Origin: Clostridiaceae bacterium
GTDB taxonomy: Bacteria > Bacillota > Clostridia > Oscillospirales > Acutalibacteraceae
Direction: 5' to 3'
Assembly: GCA_016296885.1 (NCBI GenBank)
Contig: JAEDHT010000028.1
Location: forward strand, 1 to 26,443
Length of the DNA: 26,443 bases
Part shown: positions 6,338 to 14,456 of the stretch, piece after piece
How positions within the stretch are numbered: the first letter of the stretch is position 1
Layout of the letters: each line of letters starts with the position of its first letter
Translations under genes and position numbers: made by a program
The notes under the pieces: model-generated
What the model was told of the DNA's origin: nothing
Seen by the model: only the letters and a program-made list of their open reading frames with translations
Databases searched by the model: none

Positions 6338-6351
6338 TAGGGGCCCCCTAT
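6338..6351. promoter_or_regulatory. 14-bp perfect palindrome covering the ribosome binding site
   Basis: TAGGGGGCCCCCTA is perfectly self-complementary and ends 2 nt before the ATG of the secreted-protein gene. AGGGGG is the only Shine-Dalgarno-like sequence for this gene, so it lies wholly in the palindrome. Confidence 0.85.
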
Positions 6352-6387
6352 GTAATAAAAATTGTGAAGTATGACCTTCGATAAGTT

Positions 6388-6416
6388 ATTATAACCTAAT
6401 ATATGAAATTTTTCAA
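6388..6416 (-). promoter_or_regulatory. Sigma-A promoter of the secreted-protein gene
   Basis: TTGAAA (6416-6411), a 17-bp spacer and TATAAT (6393-6388) on the minus strand. The resulting leader is about 45 nt. Confidence 0.85.
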
Positions 6417-6491
6417 CCGTTTTTATACAATTATTCTATTTTTTATTCGTTTGTCAGTTTCACCTCAAAACTAAATAAAATTTTATGCAAA

Positions 6492-7505
6492 TTATACAAT
6501 TGGTATTTCCATGATAGCAGGCAGGCGGTCAAAGCTGATGGGCGTGTCATCCTCAAGCAACATATCGCCCTCTATTCTGCCAAAAAGCACTGTGGTGTCA
6601 TAAGAAGTTGCTTTCATGGGCAATCCTCGGCGGGTTTCATTAGGAGTGAACACCAGCTTAAGTGAATGTGCAGGCTCCACAAATACAAAATCCCGCTTGC
6701 TCATACGCTTTTTTTGCATAGTTCTCACTCTGTTGAGCTTATTTATATACTTGTCATAAATTACCACATTGCTGATGCTTGAGCCGGACACATACGCCGA
6801 GTCGCTGAAGCACATAGAAAATGGCTTATCATTTGATAGATAGTGGTTTGCATATAAATATGCATTTCGGTTGTGTCTGGTCTGTGTACCTCTGTAAAAT
6901 GTATGGAAAACATAGGTTCTATCGAAGTCTGCAGAGTATTCATCCCCACCACAGCGCACAATGCCTTTTGCTGTCATAGATGGATTAAAGCAGTTATAAA
7001 GAAATCGCTTGCTTCCCTTACTTTGTTGTTGCGACGAAAAAAACGAAATGCCTTCTTCTGCATCAACCACTAGATTTATATATAAATTTTTGTTGTCGTA
7101 AAAGTCTATAAAGTCACATTTAATATATTTCTTCGTTCCAACCGACACAATAGACATACCGCACTTTTCGTTAGAAAAGCTTAGCTCACCCTTGTGAGGA
7201 TGTGAGGGCATTCTCATCCCTCCCATTGGAAAGAACTGTGTAAATGTACGACTTTTTATTGTACCTCGCTCAAAATCTGCCAGTATAACTGAAATATGTC
7301 CTGTGAGTGTACGATCTGATATTGCAATATATAACCCAAACTGACGATTGGAGATATAATAGCAATCACTCTCTTGTATGCTAAGACGATGATGCTTGAT
7401 CATGTTCCTGTTGTAAAAAGAAGGACTTATAGAGTAACCCTCTCTCGAAAGCATACCCCTTTCATTGAGCAAAGGTTTTTCATCGGAGTTTTTTCGATAT
7501 TCCAT
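6492..7505 (-). CDS. DUF2804 family protein
   Basis: A 337-residue protein that fits DUF2804. It has LLNERGMLSREGYSISPSFYNR near the N-terminus, then SIQESDCYYISNRQFGLYIAISD, then VILADFERGTIKSRTFTQFFPMG. It lacks a signal peptide and membrane spans. The C-terminus seems to have diverged from the Trp-rich end I recall for the family. DUF2804 has no settled function, though its beta-rich fold resembles lipocalin-like or carotenoid-synthase-like barrels (recollection, not tested). AGGGG lies 10 nt before the ATG. It sits downstream of the FAD oxidoreductase on the same strand with a hairpin between them, so co-transcription is uncertain. Confidence 0.75.
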   Translation of the reverse strand: MEYRKNSDEKPLLNERGMLSREGYSISPSFYNRNMIKHHRLSIQESDCYYISNRQFGLYIAISDRTLTGHISVILADFERGTIKSRTFTQFFPMGGMRMPSHPHKGELSFSNEKCGMSIVSVGTKKYIKCDFIDFYDNKNLYINLVVDAEEGISFFSSQQQSKGSKRFLYNCFNPSMTAKGIVRCGGDEYSADFDRTYVFHTFYRGTQTRHNRNAYLYANHYLSNDKPFSMCFSDSAYVSGSSISNVVIYDKYINKLNRVRTMQKKRMSKRDFVFVEPAHSLKLVFTPNETRRGLPMKATSYDTTVLFGRIEGDMLLEDDTPISFDRLPAIMEIPIV

Positions 7506-7535
7506 ATTTGGTATTACCCCTGTTTAGATTATTGT

Positions 7536-7562
7536 ACGGGTAAGCATAATATGCCTACCCGT
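7536..7562 (-). other. Hairpin between the FAD oxidoreductase and DUF2804 genes
   Basis: ACGGGTA-A-GCAT, loop AAT, ATGC-C-TACCCGT: an 11-bp stem broken by one mismatch. No T-run follows on the minus strand, so it may be a weak terminator or an mRNA processing or stability element. Confidence 0.55.
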
Positions 7563-7602
7563 AGTAAATTTTTGTTTATTTAAATTTCCATTAAAAGCCT
7601 AA

Positions 7603-9168
7603 TCAGCTTTCGCTTTTTGTTTCGTGATATTCCTTTTCACTATTAATATTCCAGATTTCTGTCTTATCAGATTTACCCGATTTGATAGCATCTGCTGTTC
7701 TCATAGCTGTGAGCATAGAGTGGTCCATATTGTTGTAGCGGTGCTGACCGTTTCTGCCTATGCAATAGAGGTTGTCATACTTATTGAGCGCTTCAATAAG
7801 CTTATCCATATCCTTATAGGTGTCAAAATACGCAGGATATGCTTTTTTAACTCTTTCTCTGTGAGAATCCAAAACATCTCCGGCCTTGATAACACCCATT
7901 TTTTCGAGCTCAGCAGCAGCGAACTTAATGCACTCGTCATCGCTCATATTCCAGAAGCTATCACCTTCTGTGCAGAAGTATTCCATACCGATCCATACAG
8001 TCTCTTCAGGATTTTTAACCATATATGGTGACCAGTTGTTAAATATCTGAATTCTACCAAGCTTAACATTAGTTTCCTGAACATAAATCCAGCAGTCAGG
8101 AACTATATTGCCAAGTGTTTTGATATCAGTTTCATTTTTGAGATTAAGCTTATTCACAAGCAAACCAACTGTGACAAAGTCACGATAAGGAAGTCCGGAT
8201 GCTATATCAACAATGTCCTTAGCCGGCTTTTCGCCTGTCATACCCTCTACAAGATCTTTTACAGGCATAGATGAAATGAAGATATCGCCCTCGATAACTT
8301 TTTCACCATCCGGTGTGGAACAGGTTACAGATTTTACCTTACCGTCGGCAATTTCTATACCCTTAACACTATGGTTGATGAGGATATTTCCACCACGCTC
8401 TTTCACGAGGTCTGCTGTAAGCTCCCAGAGCTGACCAGGACCAAACTTAGGATACCAGAACTGCTCTATAAGAGAAGTTTCAACATTTTTTGCATCCTTT
8501 TTGCCAAATGCCTTATTAAACATATCTTTGAGCAATGCTCTTATAGAAAGTCCTTTTACACGCTGTGAACCCCAGTCTGCTGAAATCTCACTTGGGTGTC
8601 TGCCCCACAGCTTCTCTGTGTAGCCTTCAAAGAACATACTATAAAGCTTTTTACCAAAGCGGTTGATATAGAAATTTTCAAGATTTGTTTCTTTTTTCTT
8701 AAAGATTGCAGATTTGAGGTAGCTAAATCCGGCTACAACAGTTGTGCCAAATCCCATGTTCTTTATGGTCTGCATCTTCATTGAAATAGGATAATCAAAG
8801 AAGTGATTGAGATAATAAATTCTGGAAACACGGTCACGCACAAGCATAACCACATCTTCATCATCCGGTGCAGGGCCTTTATCTGCCAATGGTTTCTCTC
8901 TGCCCAGCTTAGCATCATCAAATGATGGCTTTCCTTGAAGTGGCATAAGGTCTGCCCACCAGTTCATAACCTCGTCGCTCTTTGAGAAGAAGCGGTGTCC
9001 ACCAATATCCATTCTGTTGCCGTTATAGCGTACTGTTCTGGAAATACCTCCAAAAACATCTGACTCTTCAAGTATCGTAACTTCGAACTCTCCGTTATTA
9101 TCTTTTAATAGCTCTGCACCTGCTGTCAATCCGGCAGGGCCAGCTCCAATTATTACTATTTTTTTCAT
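7603..9168 (-). CDS. FAD-dependent oxidoreductase, protoporphyrinogen oxidase/UDP-galactopyranose mutase-like
   Basis: A 521-residue flavoprotein. The N-terminal dinucleotide fold is MKKIVIIGAGPAGLTAGAEL, with an acidic end of strand 2 at TILEES and the FAD-family motif GGISRTV. NRMDIGGHRFF follows. The C-terminal FAD contact is near NLYCIGRNGQHRYNNMDHS. It belongs to the COG1232-type amine-oxidoreductase group that includes UDP-galactopyranose mutase-like proteins. The exact substrate is not readable; a role in envelope sugar metabolism is plausible. GGAGG lies 8 nt before ATG 9168; the open frame to 9219 lacks a ribosome site and reaches into the promoter. The last 15-20 residues are hydrophilic. 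Confidence 0.82.
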   Translation of the reverse strand: MKKIVIIGAGPAGLTAGAELLKDNNGEFEVTILEESDVFGGISRTVRYNGNRMDIGGHRFFSKSDEVMNWWADLMPLQGKPSFDDAKLGREKPLADKGPAPDDEDVVMLVRDRVSRIYYLNHFFDYPISMKMQTIKNMGFGTTVVAGFSYLKSAIFKKKETNLENFYINRFGKKLYSMFFEGYTEKLWGRHPSEISADWGSQRVKGLSIRALLKDMFNKAFGKKDAKNVETSLIEQFWYPKFGPGQLWELTADLVKERGGNILINHSVKGIEIADGKVKSVTCSTPDGEKVIEGDIFISSMPVKDLVEGMTGEKPAKDIVDIASGLPYRDFVTVGLLVNKLNLKNETDIKTLGNIVPDCWIYVQETNVKLGRIQIFNNWSPYMVKNPEETVWIGMEYFCTEGDSFWNMSDDECIKFAAAELEKMGVIKAGDVLDSHRERVKKAYPAYFDTYKDMDKLIEALNKYDNLYCIGRNGQHRYNNMDHSMLTAMRTADAIKSGKSDKTEIWNINSEKEYHETKSES

Positions 9169-9209
9169 ATTTTTACCTCCATTGATGGATTCAATATATC
9201 GCAAAAAAT

Positions 9210-9238
9210 ATGATATCATATGACTATTTCAAAATCAA
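9210..9238 (-). promoter_or_regulatory. Sigma-A promoter of the FAD oxidoreductase gene
   Basis: TTGATT (9238-9233), a 17-bp spacer and TATCAT (9215-9210) on the minus strand. It lies just upstream of the chosen start at 9168, with a leader of about 35 nt. Confidence 0.75.
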
Positions 9239-9275
9239 GAGAAAAAATTATCATTGTTAATTTTTGCCATTAAAA

Positions 9276-9332
9276 GTAAATTCCCAAGGTAAGTTTCACT
9301 GCAAAAAGAGGAAACTTGCTTTGGGAATTTAC
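9276..9332 (-). terminator. Long-stem terminator after spo0A
   Basis: A 22-bp stem with two G-U pairs and a 13-nt loop. Arms run from 9276 to 9297 and from 9311 to 9332; the outer part pairs AAATTCCCAA with TTGGGAATTT. On the minus strand the tail is ACTTTTAATG, a short T-run. It separates spo0A from the FAD oxidoreductase. Confidence 0.75.
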
Positions 9333-9377
9333 ATTTTTAACTAATACACAGGGATGACTAAAATATCTTTTGCAAAA

Positions 9378-10151
9378 TCAGCCTGCATTTTTGATCTGAA
9401 GGCTTAGCTTATCAGATATCATAGCAACAAATTCGCTATTGGTTGGCTTACCTCTGCCAATATGTATGGTATAGCCGAAATATGAATTGAGAATATCTAC
9501 ATCTCCTCTATCCCAAGCCACCTCTATGGCATGGCGTATGGCACGCTCAACTCTGGAGCTTGTGGTCTCAAACTTTTTGGCAACAGATGGATAAAGCTGT
9601 TTTGTAACTGCATTTATGATATCAGGATTTTCTATTGACATCAATATGGCTTCTCTAAGATAATGATAACCCTTTATGTGAGCAGGCACGCCAATTTCAT
9701 GAAGAATCTCTGTTACCTTTATCTCCATTCCAAAGGAATCGGTTTTCTTTATTTTTTCATCCTTTTCTACAGCATTACCTTTACCCATCAGGTATTTGAT
9801 AGAGTTAACGAGATTATCAAGACGATATGGCTTAAGCACAAAATATGATGCTCCCATGCTCATTACTTCCTTTTGAAGTATGTTGCTGTCAAATGCTGAT
9901 GCTACTACAAAGAGCGGACGTTGCTTGAGATACTCTTTCTCCAGTGTTCTTAAAACTGCCACACTGTCCATACTGCTCATAAACATATCCATAATAACCA
10001 CATCGGGCTTTTTCTGCTTTATTTGCTCTATGAGCAGGGTGCCATCCTTCTTACAAAATTCTGCATTTATGCCAAAGCTATCTGGTTTTCCATATTCTTT
10101 TTCAAAGTCTGATTTTTCTTCTGTTATAAGCACATTAATTAGTTTTTCCAC
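9378..10151 (-). CDS. spo0A: Sporulation master regulator Spo0A
   Basis: A 257-residue response regulator. The C-terminal DNA-binding domain is unmistakable: VPAHIKGYHYLREAIL, VTKQLYPSVAKKFETTSSRV and ERAIRHAIEVAWDRGD. The receiver (1-125) keeps the phospho-acceptor D55 (VVIMDMFM), S85 and K107 (YFVLKPY). The acidic pair is E11/E12 instead of two Asp, and the usual MPxxDG reads MSSMDS. The start is GTG 10151: GGAGG lies 8 nt upstream, and the in-frame TTG at 10166 overlaps that site. Spo0A activates sporulation genes by binding 0A boxes when phosphorylated. spoIVB, its usual upstream neighbour, is absent here. It has its own promoter, divergent from apgM. Confidence 0.96.
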   Translation of the reverse strand: MEKLINVLITEEKSDFEKEYGKPDSFGINAEFCKKDGTLLIEQIKQKKPDVVIMDMFMSSMDSVAVLRTLEKEYLKQRPLFVVASAFDSNILQKEVMSMGASYFVLKPYRLDNLVNSIKYLMGKGNAVEKDEKIKKTDSFGMEIKVTEILHEIGVPAHIKGYHYLREAILMSIENPDIINAVTKQLYPSVAKKFETTSSRVERAIRHAIEVAWDRGDVDILNSYFGYTIHIGRGKPTNSEFVAMISDKLSLQIKNAG

Positions 10152-10196
10152 GAAAATTACCTCCAAGAATTTATTTAGGATTTATTTGTTGACTTA

Positions 10197-10225
10197 ATAT
10201 TACCATAAATTGGCAAATTTGGCAA
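10197..10225 (-). promoter_or_regulatory. Probable sigma-A promoter of spo0A
   Basis: TTGCCA (10225-10220), a 17-bp spacer and TAATAT (10202-10197) on the minus strand. I see no clear 0A box (TGNCGAA) nearby. Confidence 0.65.
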
Positions 10226-10270
10226 TAGCTTACAGCAAAAAATTTATTTTTTTAATAATTTCTTTTTTTG

Positions 10271-10300
10271 TTGATATGCATAGGGCTTTTGTAGTATACT
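10271..10300 (+). promoter_or_regulatory. Probable sigma-A promoter of apgM
   Basis: TTGATA (10271-10276), an 18-bp spacer and TATACT (10295-10300), divergent from spo0A. It gives a leader of about 70 nt. Confidence 0.7.
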
Positions 10301-10378
10301 ATTGTTTAAGTGTATTTTAAAATAGGAAAGGTTGCAAAACATTAGTAAAATACGATGTTTGCAGATGTTTTTGATAAT

Positions 10379-11587
10379 ATGAAGTATGTAGTAGTTTTAT
10401 GTGACGGCATGGCAGATCGTGACATTTTAGAACTCGATAACAAAACTCCCATGACAGTTGCACACAAGCCCACTATGGATAAAATTGCCAGAAAATCCGA
10501 AGTTGGCATGGCAAAGACAGTTCCGGACGGCTTTAAACCGGGCAGTGATGTTGCCAATCTGTCTGTTTTGGGATATGACCCCAGAGAATGTTACACAGGA
10601 CGTTCCCCGCTTGAGGCGGCAGGTATCGGAATAGAGTTAAAGCCAACTGATGTCACACTTAGATGTAACTTTGTCACACTTTCTGACGACAGCGATTATG
10701 ACGATAAAACGATATTAGACTATTGTGCAGGCGATATCAGCACAAAAGAAGCCGAAGTGCTTGTAAAATATTTGAAAGATTATTTTGATAATGACGAATT
10801 TACTTTGTACTGTGGCATAAGCTATCGCCATTGTCTTGTGTGGAACAACGGTGACCCCACACTGGGCGTTATAACTCCGCCACATGATATCACAGGCAAA
10901 AAAATAAAAGAATATCTCCCGCATGGCAGAAGCACATCAAAGCTATATGAAATGATGAGAAAAAGCTACGACCTGCTTAACAATCATCCAATTAACATAG
11001 AAAGACGCAAAAACGGCAAAAGACCAGCCAATTCTGTGTGGTTTTGGGGCGAGGGTACAGCACCAAGACTCCAAAACTTTGAAGTTAAATTCGGGCTTAA
11101 AGGCTCAATCATTTCCGCTGTAGATTTGCTAAAAGGTATAGCCACGTGTACAGGAATGAATTGTCCTTGCGTAGAGGGAGCTACAGGATATATAGACACC
11201 AACTTTGATGGCAAACTGGAAACAGCACTTAAAGAAATTGATAGTGACAGAGATTTTGTATATATTCATATAGAAGCTCCGGATGAATGTGGACATCGTG
11301 GCGAATTACAAAACAAGATAAAAGCCATAGAATTAATAGATAAAAAAATTCTGACTCCGCTGGTGAATCACCTCGAAAAGCTAGGAGACTATGCACTCCT
11401 GATATGTCCCGATCATCCCACGCCTATCGCTATAAAAACTCACAGCAGCGAGCCTGTGCCATATCTCATCTATAAGAGCTATGACCAAAAGGATAGCGGA
11501 GTAGAAATTTTCAACGAGAAAAATGCCTCATCCACAGGCATAATGGTGGAGCATGGATATGAGCTTATCACCAGACTTTTAAAATAA
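10379..11587 (+). CDS. apgM: Cofactor-independent phosphoglycerate mutase, ApgM type
   Basis: A 402-residue member of the alkaline-phosphatase superfamily that interconverts 3- and 2-phosphoglycerate in glycolysis. It begins MKYVVVLCDGMADR, giving a metal-binding Asp at D9. The conserved GSDVANLSVLGYDP block holds the nucleophile Ser, followed by YTGRSPLEAAGIGI. The C-terminal metal residues lie in HIEAPDECGHRGE and LICPDHPTP. Length fits the archaeal/bacterial ApgM family, not the 510-residue GpmI. There is no good Shine-Dalgarno sequence for either ATG (10355 or 10379); I chose 10379 because family members start at MKY. tatD follows 44 nt later on the same strand. Confidence 0.93.
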   Translation: MKYVVVLCDGMADRDILELDNKTPMTVAHKPTMDKIARKSEVGMAKTVPDGFKPGSDVANLSVLGYDPRECYTGRSPLEAAGIGIELKPTDVTLRCNFVTLSDDSDYDDKTILDYCAGDISTKEAEVLVKYLKDYFDNDEFTLYCGISYRHCLVWNNGDPTLGVITPPHDITGKKIKEYLPHGRSTSKLYEMMRKSYDLLNNHPINIERRKNGKRPANSVWFWGEGTAPRLQNFEVKFGLKGSIISAVDLLKGIATCTGMNCPCVEGATGYIDTNFDGKLETALKEIDSDRDFVYIHIEAPDECGHRGELQNKIKAIELIDKKILTPLVNHLEKLGDYALLICPDHPTPIAIKTHSSEPVPYLIYKSYDQKDSGVEIFNEKNASSTGIMVEHGYELITRLLK

Positions 11588-11593
11588 GCATAC

Positions 11594-11621
11594 GGAGGAT
11601 TGTGCCTTTGCAATGGGCACA
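11594..11621 (+). promoter_or_regulatory. Distant Shine-Dalgarno and hairpin before tatD
   Basis: GGAGG (11594-11598) lies 33 nt before the tatD ATG, too far to work directly. Between them TGTGCC (11601-11606) pairs with GGCACA (11616-11621). Folding this 21-nt hairpin would bring the site to about 12 nt from the start codon. Confidence 0.5.
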
Positions 11622-11631
11622 GCAATAACAA

Positions 11632-12393
11632 ATGATTTTTGATGCACACGCACACTATAATGATGAACAATTTGATGAAGACAGACACGAGCTTCTCACA
11701 AAAATGAACCAAAATGGTGTGGCTTATATTATAAACAACGGCACAGACCTGGAAACATCGCTATACTCGATAGAGCTTTCGGAAAAATATCCATTTATTA
11801 AGGCGACGGTGGGATTTCATCCGCAGGAATGTGACAAGGCAGAAAAGGGTTATATTGAACAGATAGCTAATCTTTGCAAAAACAAAAATGTAAGGGCAAT
11901 TGGTGAAATAGGATTGGACTATTACTATGACTACACACCAAAGGACCTACAACTTAAAATATTTGAGGAACAGCTTATTCTTGCCAATGAGCTTGGTATG
12001 CCCGTAGTAGTTCACGATAGAGAAGCACATGGCGATACTATGGCATTGTTAAAAAAGCACAAGCCAAAGGGATTGTTACACTGCTTCTCAGGCAGTGTAG
12101 AAATGCTGAGAGAGGTTATTGATCTGGGTATGTATATCAGCCTAGGCGGTGCTGTTACCTTTAAAAACGCAAAAAAGCCACTGCAATCTGCCATAGAAGT
12201 ACCGCTGGATAAATTAACGCTCGAAACAGATGCGCCATATATGACACCTGTACCATTCAGAGGAAAAAGGTGCAACTCAGAGTATATCACCTACACAGCA
12301 GCAAAAATTGCTGAAGCCAGAGGAATGTCCATTAGTGAACTGCTGGAGATAACATATAACAACGGCTGTGAGCTTTTTGGACTTAATAAATAA
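11632..12393 (+). CDS. tatD: TatD family metal-dependent hydrolase
   Basis: A 253-residue TIM-barrel hydrolase of the TatD/YcfH family. The metal ligands are H6 and H8 in MIFDAHAHYND, the Glu in AIGEIGLDYYYD, the His in MPVVVHDREAHGD, the His of LLHCFSGS, and the Asp in LETDAPYMTP. Proteins of this family are 3'-5' exonucleases in some bacteria; the cellular role here is unproven. Only a distant GGAGG is present. It lies downstream of apgM and is probably co-transcribed. It ends tail to tail with the small gene at 12451. Confidence 0.95.
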   Translation: MIFDAHAHYNDEQFDEDRHELLTKMNQNGVAYIINNGTDLETSLYSIELSEKYPFIKATVGFHPQECDKAEKGYIEQIANLCKNKNVRAIGEIGLDYYYDYTPKDLQLKIFEEQLILANELGMPVVVHDREAHGDTMALLKKHKPKGLLHCFSGSVEMLREVIDLGMYISLGGAVTFKNAKKPLQSAIEVPLDKLTLETDAPYMTPVPFRGKRCNSEYITYTAAKIAEARGMSISELLEITYNNGCELFGLNK

Positions 12394-12434
12394 AAAAGAG
12401 AAACCGAAGTGCATTAAGCAAGCTTCGATTTCTC
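12392..12434 (-). terminator. Terminator of the 57-aa gene
   Basis: Minus-strand arms GAGAAATCGAAG (12434-12423) and CTTCGGTTTCTC (12409-12398) form a 12-bp stem with one G-U pair, followed by TTTTTTA. On the plus strand one C-A mismatch appears and no T-run follows, so it mainly serves the minus-strand gene. Confidence 0.85.
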
Positions 12435-12450
12435 AATAGGATAGTAAAAA

Positions 12451-12624
12451 TCAGCCTTTAACAAAGTTACTCATCATACCGGTGATAGTAGTGGCCGCCT
12501 TTTTGGCAAGCTTTTTAGTTTCTTTTTTGTTGGATTGTGCCATATTACCCACATATCCCACAGCCACGCCCACAGCAATGCCTGTTGCTACACCTTTTAT
12601 TATGCTCATTGTATTTTTAGCCAT
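12451..12624 (-). CDS. Small glycine-rich membrane-associated protein, 57 aa
   Basis: It starts MAKNTMSIIKGVATGIAVG and continues VAVGYVGNM, a Gly-zipper-like membrane segment (about 7-27). A Lys/Thr-rich helix (KKETKKLAKKAATTITGMM) follows, ending NFVKG. This resembles YtxH-type small envelope proteins, but no family is certain. GGAGGG lies 9 nt before ATG 12624; the longer frame to 12687 lacks such a site. It is flanked by its own terminator, and trmL diverges from it. Confidence 0.75.
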   Translation of the reverse strand: MAKNTMSIIKGVATGIAVGVAVGYVGNMAQSNKKETKKLAKKAATTITGMMSNFVKG

Positions 12625-12736
12625 GATAAACACCCTCCATATAGTTAAAGCTTTATTTGCTGCAATATATAATGAATCACAGTCCATATTTAGTGTCCCC
12701 TTTTTTATTAGTATTTAGTCAAGGAAGTAATTGATA

Positions 12737-13237
12737 ATGAAACAGTTAAATATTGTTATGGTAGAACCGGAAATACCGCAAAATACAGGCAACGTAGCAC
12801 GCACTTGTGCCGCCACAGGCGCCTCTTTGCATATAGTAAAGCCAATTGGCTTTGAAATAGACGATAAACACCTCAAAAGAGCCGGTCTTGATTATTGGAA
12901 TATGCTTGATATCACATATTACGAAAACCTTGAGGATTTTTTCGAAAAAACAAGCGGTCCTTACTTCTATTTTTCTACAAAAGCACCCAAAATATACACA
13001 GAGGTAGAATATCCCGATGGCGCATATATCGTTTTTGGCAAAGAAACAAAAGGTTTGCCGGAAAGTCTTTTGCATGACAATCCAGATTCCACAGTGCGTA
13101 TACCAATGATAGATGATGCACGCAGTCTTAATTTATCCAACTCAGTTGCAATCGGTGTTTATGAGATTTTGCGACAATGGAACTATCCTGAGTTAAAATG
13201 CAAGGGTGAATTAAGAGAATATAAATGGGAAGTATAA
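12737..13237 (+). CDS. trmL: tRNA (cytidine/uridine-34-2'-O)-methyltransferase
   Basis: A 166-residue SPOUT methyltransferase of the TrmL (YibK/CspR) group. It starts MKQLNIVMVEPEIPQNTGNV, then ARTCAATGASLHIVKPIGF and HLKRAGLDYWNM. The C-terminal knot has YIVFGKETKGLPE for S-adenosylmethionine and IPMIDDARSLNLSNSVAI. It methylates the wobble ribose of specific leucine tRNAs. AAGGAAG lies 9 nt before ATG 12737; a TTG at 12731 is in frame but less likely. The next gene follows after 22 nt. Confidence 0.95.
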   Translation: MKQLNIVMVEPEIPQNTGNVARTCAATGASLHIVKPIGFEIDDKHLKRAGLDYWNMLDITYYENLEDFFEKTSGPYFYFSTKAPKIYTEVEYPDGAYIVFGKETKGLPESLLHDNPDSTVRIPMIDDARSLNLSNSVAIGVYEILRQWNYPELKCKGELREYKWEV

Positions 13238-13259
13238 AATACACGGGAGTTTTTAAAAA

Positions 13260-13811
13260 ATGAAAGATGTATATATATTACTCATGCGTTCTAATTCGTA
13301 TTTTTCTCGAATGATAAAGGTGCTGACACGTGCAAAATATACACACACCTCCATCGGATTAGATTCAGATTGTCAAAGTCTATACAGCTTTGCCAGAATT
13401 TATCCCTCACTGCCTCTGCCGGCGGGTTTTATCAGAGAAAATATCTGCGAAGGAGTTATGGCAAAAAACGGAAAAGAACCCTGCGCACTATTTAAAATCA
13501 GCGTAGATGACGACGTGTATAGCAATATTGCAAGCACCTTAGAGAGCTACGAAAAACGCAATGATGTGAAACGAATCAAATACAATCTTCTGGGCACGCT
13601 GTACTGTTTTTTTGGTCATGAATCGAAGCAAAAGGACAAGTACTTTTGCTCACACTTCGTGGCAGAGGTTTTGGAGGTCAGTGGTGCGCTAACCTTAAAA
13701 AAACCTGCATCACTATATCAGCCCATGGATTTTGCACATCATAACGAGCTACAGCTCATCTATGAAGGCACACTCTCTGAGTTAACGCAAAAGACAATGG
13801 TACCATCATAA
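13260..13811 (+). CDS. Permuted papain-like (NlpC/P60 superfamily) protein
   Basis: A 183-residue protein. H29 in AKYTHTSIGLD comes before C130 in DKYFCSHFVAEVLEVSG, the order expected of circularly permuted NlpC/P60 or YiiX-like enzymes. SLYSFARIYP after the His fits the family core. No signal peptide or membrane span is seen, so it is probably cytoplasmic. It could be an amidase, peptidase or acyl hydrolase. The function is not known. GGGAG lies 12 nt before the ATG. It follows trmL by 22 nt, probably in one operon ending at the terminator at 13825. Confidence 0.75.
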   Translation: MKDVYILLMRSNSYFSRMIKVLTRAKYTHTSIGLDSDCQSLYSFARIYPSLPLPAGFIRENICEGVMAKNGKEPCALFKISVDDDVYSNIASTLESYEKRNDVKRIKYNLLGTLYCFFGHESKQKDKYFCSHFVAEVLEVSGALTLKKPASLYQPMDFAHHNELQLIYEGTLSELTQKTMVPS

Positions 13812-13824
13812 ATAGCATAAAAAC

Positions 13825-13880
13825 GCAGACCAACGCAAAGCTAAAAATCAAGCTTGCAATGGTCTGCTTTTATTTTTTTA
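13825..13880. terminator. Bidirectional terminator between the papain-like and DUF4430 genes
   Basis: GCAGACCA (13825-13832) pairs with TGGTCTGC (13860-13867), with an inner AGCTTGC/GCAAAGCT pairing. TTTTATTTTTTT follows on the plus strand and GTTTTTAT on the minus strand. It serves both convergent genes. Confidence 0.9.
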
Positions 13881-13888
13881 TTAAATTA

Positions 13889-14383
13889 TTATTCTAAACG
13901 GAAAGAATACTCAACGCCTTCTTCAATATTAGTAGACTCTACACCGGTCAAGGCATATTCATCGTTTACATAGAAAGCCCAGTATTTGCCGTCTTTGTCA
14001 TAATCGAATGTCTCACCGTTTACAGTCTTTACATAAAGACCATATGGGCCTTCCTCACCGTCGATAAGATCAACCTCTATCAAGGCATCGCCCACTGTAA
14101 CCTTATCTGTGTGCACTTCAAATACTTTCTTCTCGCCATCAGAACCTGACACCGTAAAGCCAAATGTCTTGTTACCATTGCCGATTACCATCACACCGGT
14201 AACATCACTTTGTGGTTCCTCCTCTGCGCTAGCTACCTCTAGCTGTGTGCTTACTGTTGATACTACAGAATCAGTATCGTCTTTGTTTTTGTCACCACAT
14301 CCGCCTGCGAAAAGTGCTGTTGCCGCAATAAGCACTGTGCAAAGGATAAGCGACAAGGTTTTTTTTAAACTTGTCATTTTCAT
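13889..14383 (-). CDS. DUF4430 lipoprotein, probable cobalamin-related surface protein
   Basis: A 164-residue predicted lipoprotein. A signal peptide (1-28, KKTLSLILCTVLIAATALF) ends in an AGGC lipobox-like motif with C29 as the lipid site. An acidic linker follows. The C-terminal domain, about residues 70-164, has the DUF4430 pattern TVGDALIEVDLI, YGLYVKTVNGE, KYWAFYVNDEYALTGVES and GVEYSFRLE. This domain resembles the C-terminal part of transcobalamin/intrinsic-factor proteins. A cobalamin-family riboswitch in the leader supports a link to B12 capture. The start is ATG 14383 or 14377 with AAGG/AAGGAG upstream; the longer frame begins at TTG and is rejected. Its gene stands alone. Confidence 0.85.
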   Translation of the reverse strand: MKMTSLKKTLSLILCTVLIAATALFAGGCGDKNKDDTDSVVSTVSTQLEVASAEEEPQSDVTGVMVIGNGNKTFGFTVSGSDGEKKVFEVHTDKVTVGDALIEVDLIDGEEGPYGLYVKTVNGETFDYDKDGKYWAFYVNDEYALTGVESTNIEEGVEYSFRLE

Positions 14384-14456
14384 ACCTTTTTGTACGCTCC
14401 TTATTTGTTTATTCAATATTGTCCCAATCCAGCCGGCACTCGCAGCTTAATAATAT

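Noticed and set aside
12625..12736. Promoters in the divergent region between the 57-aa gene and trmL
   Set aside because: AT-rich -10-like boxes exist in both directions, but none has a -35 at 16-18 bp, so no promoter is annotated.
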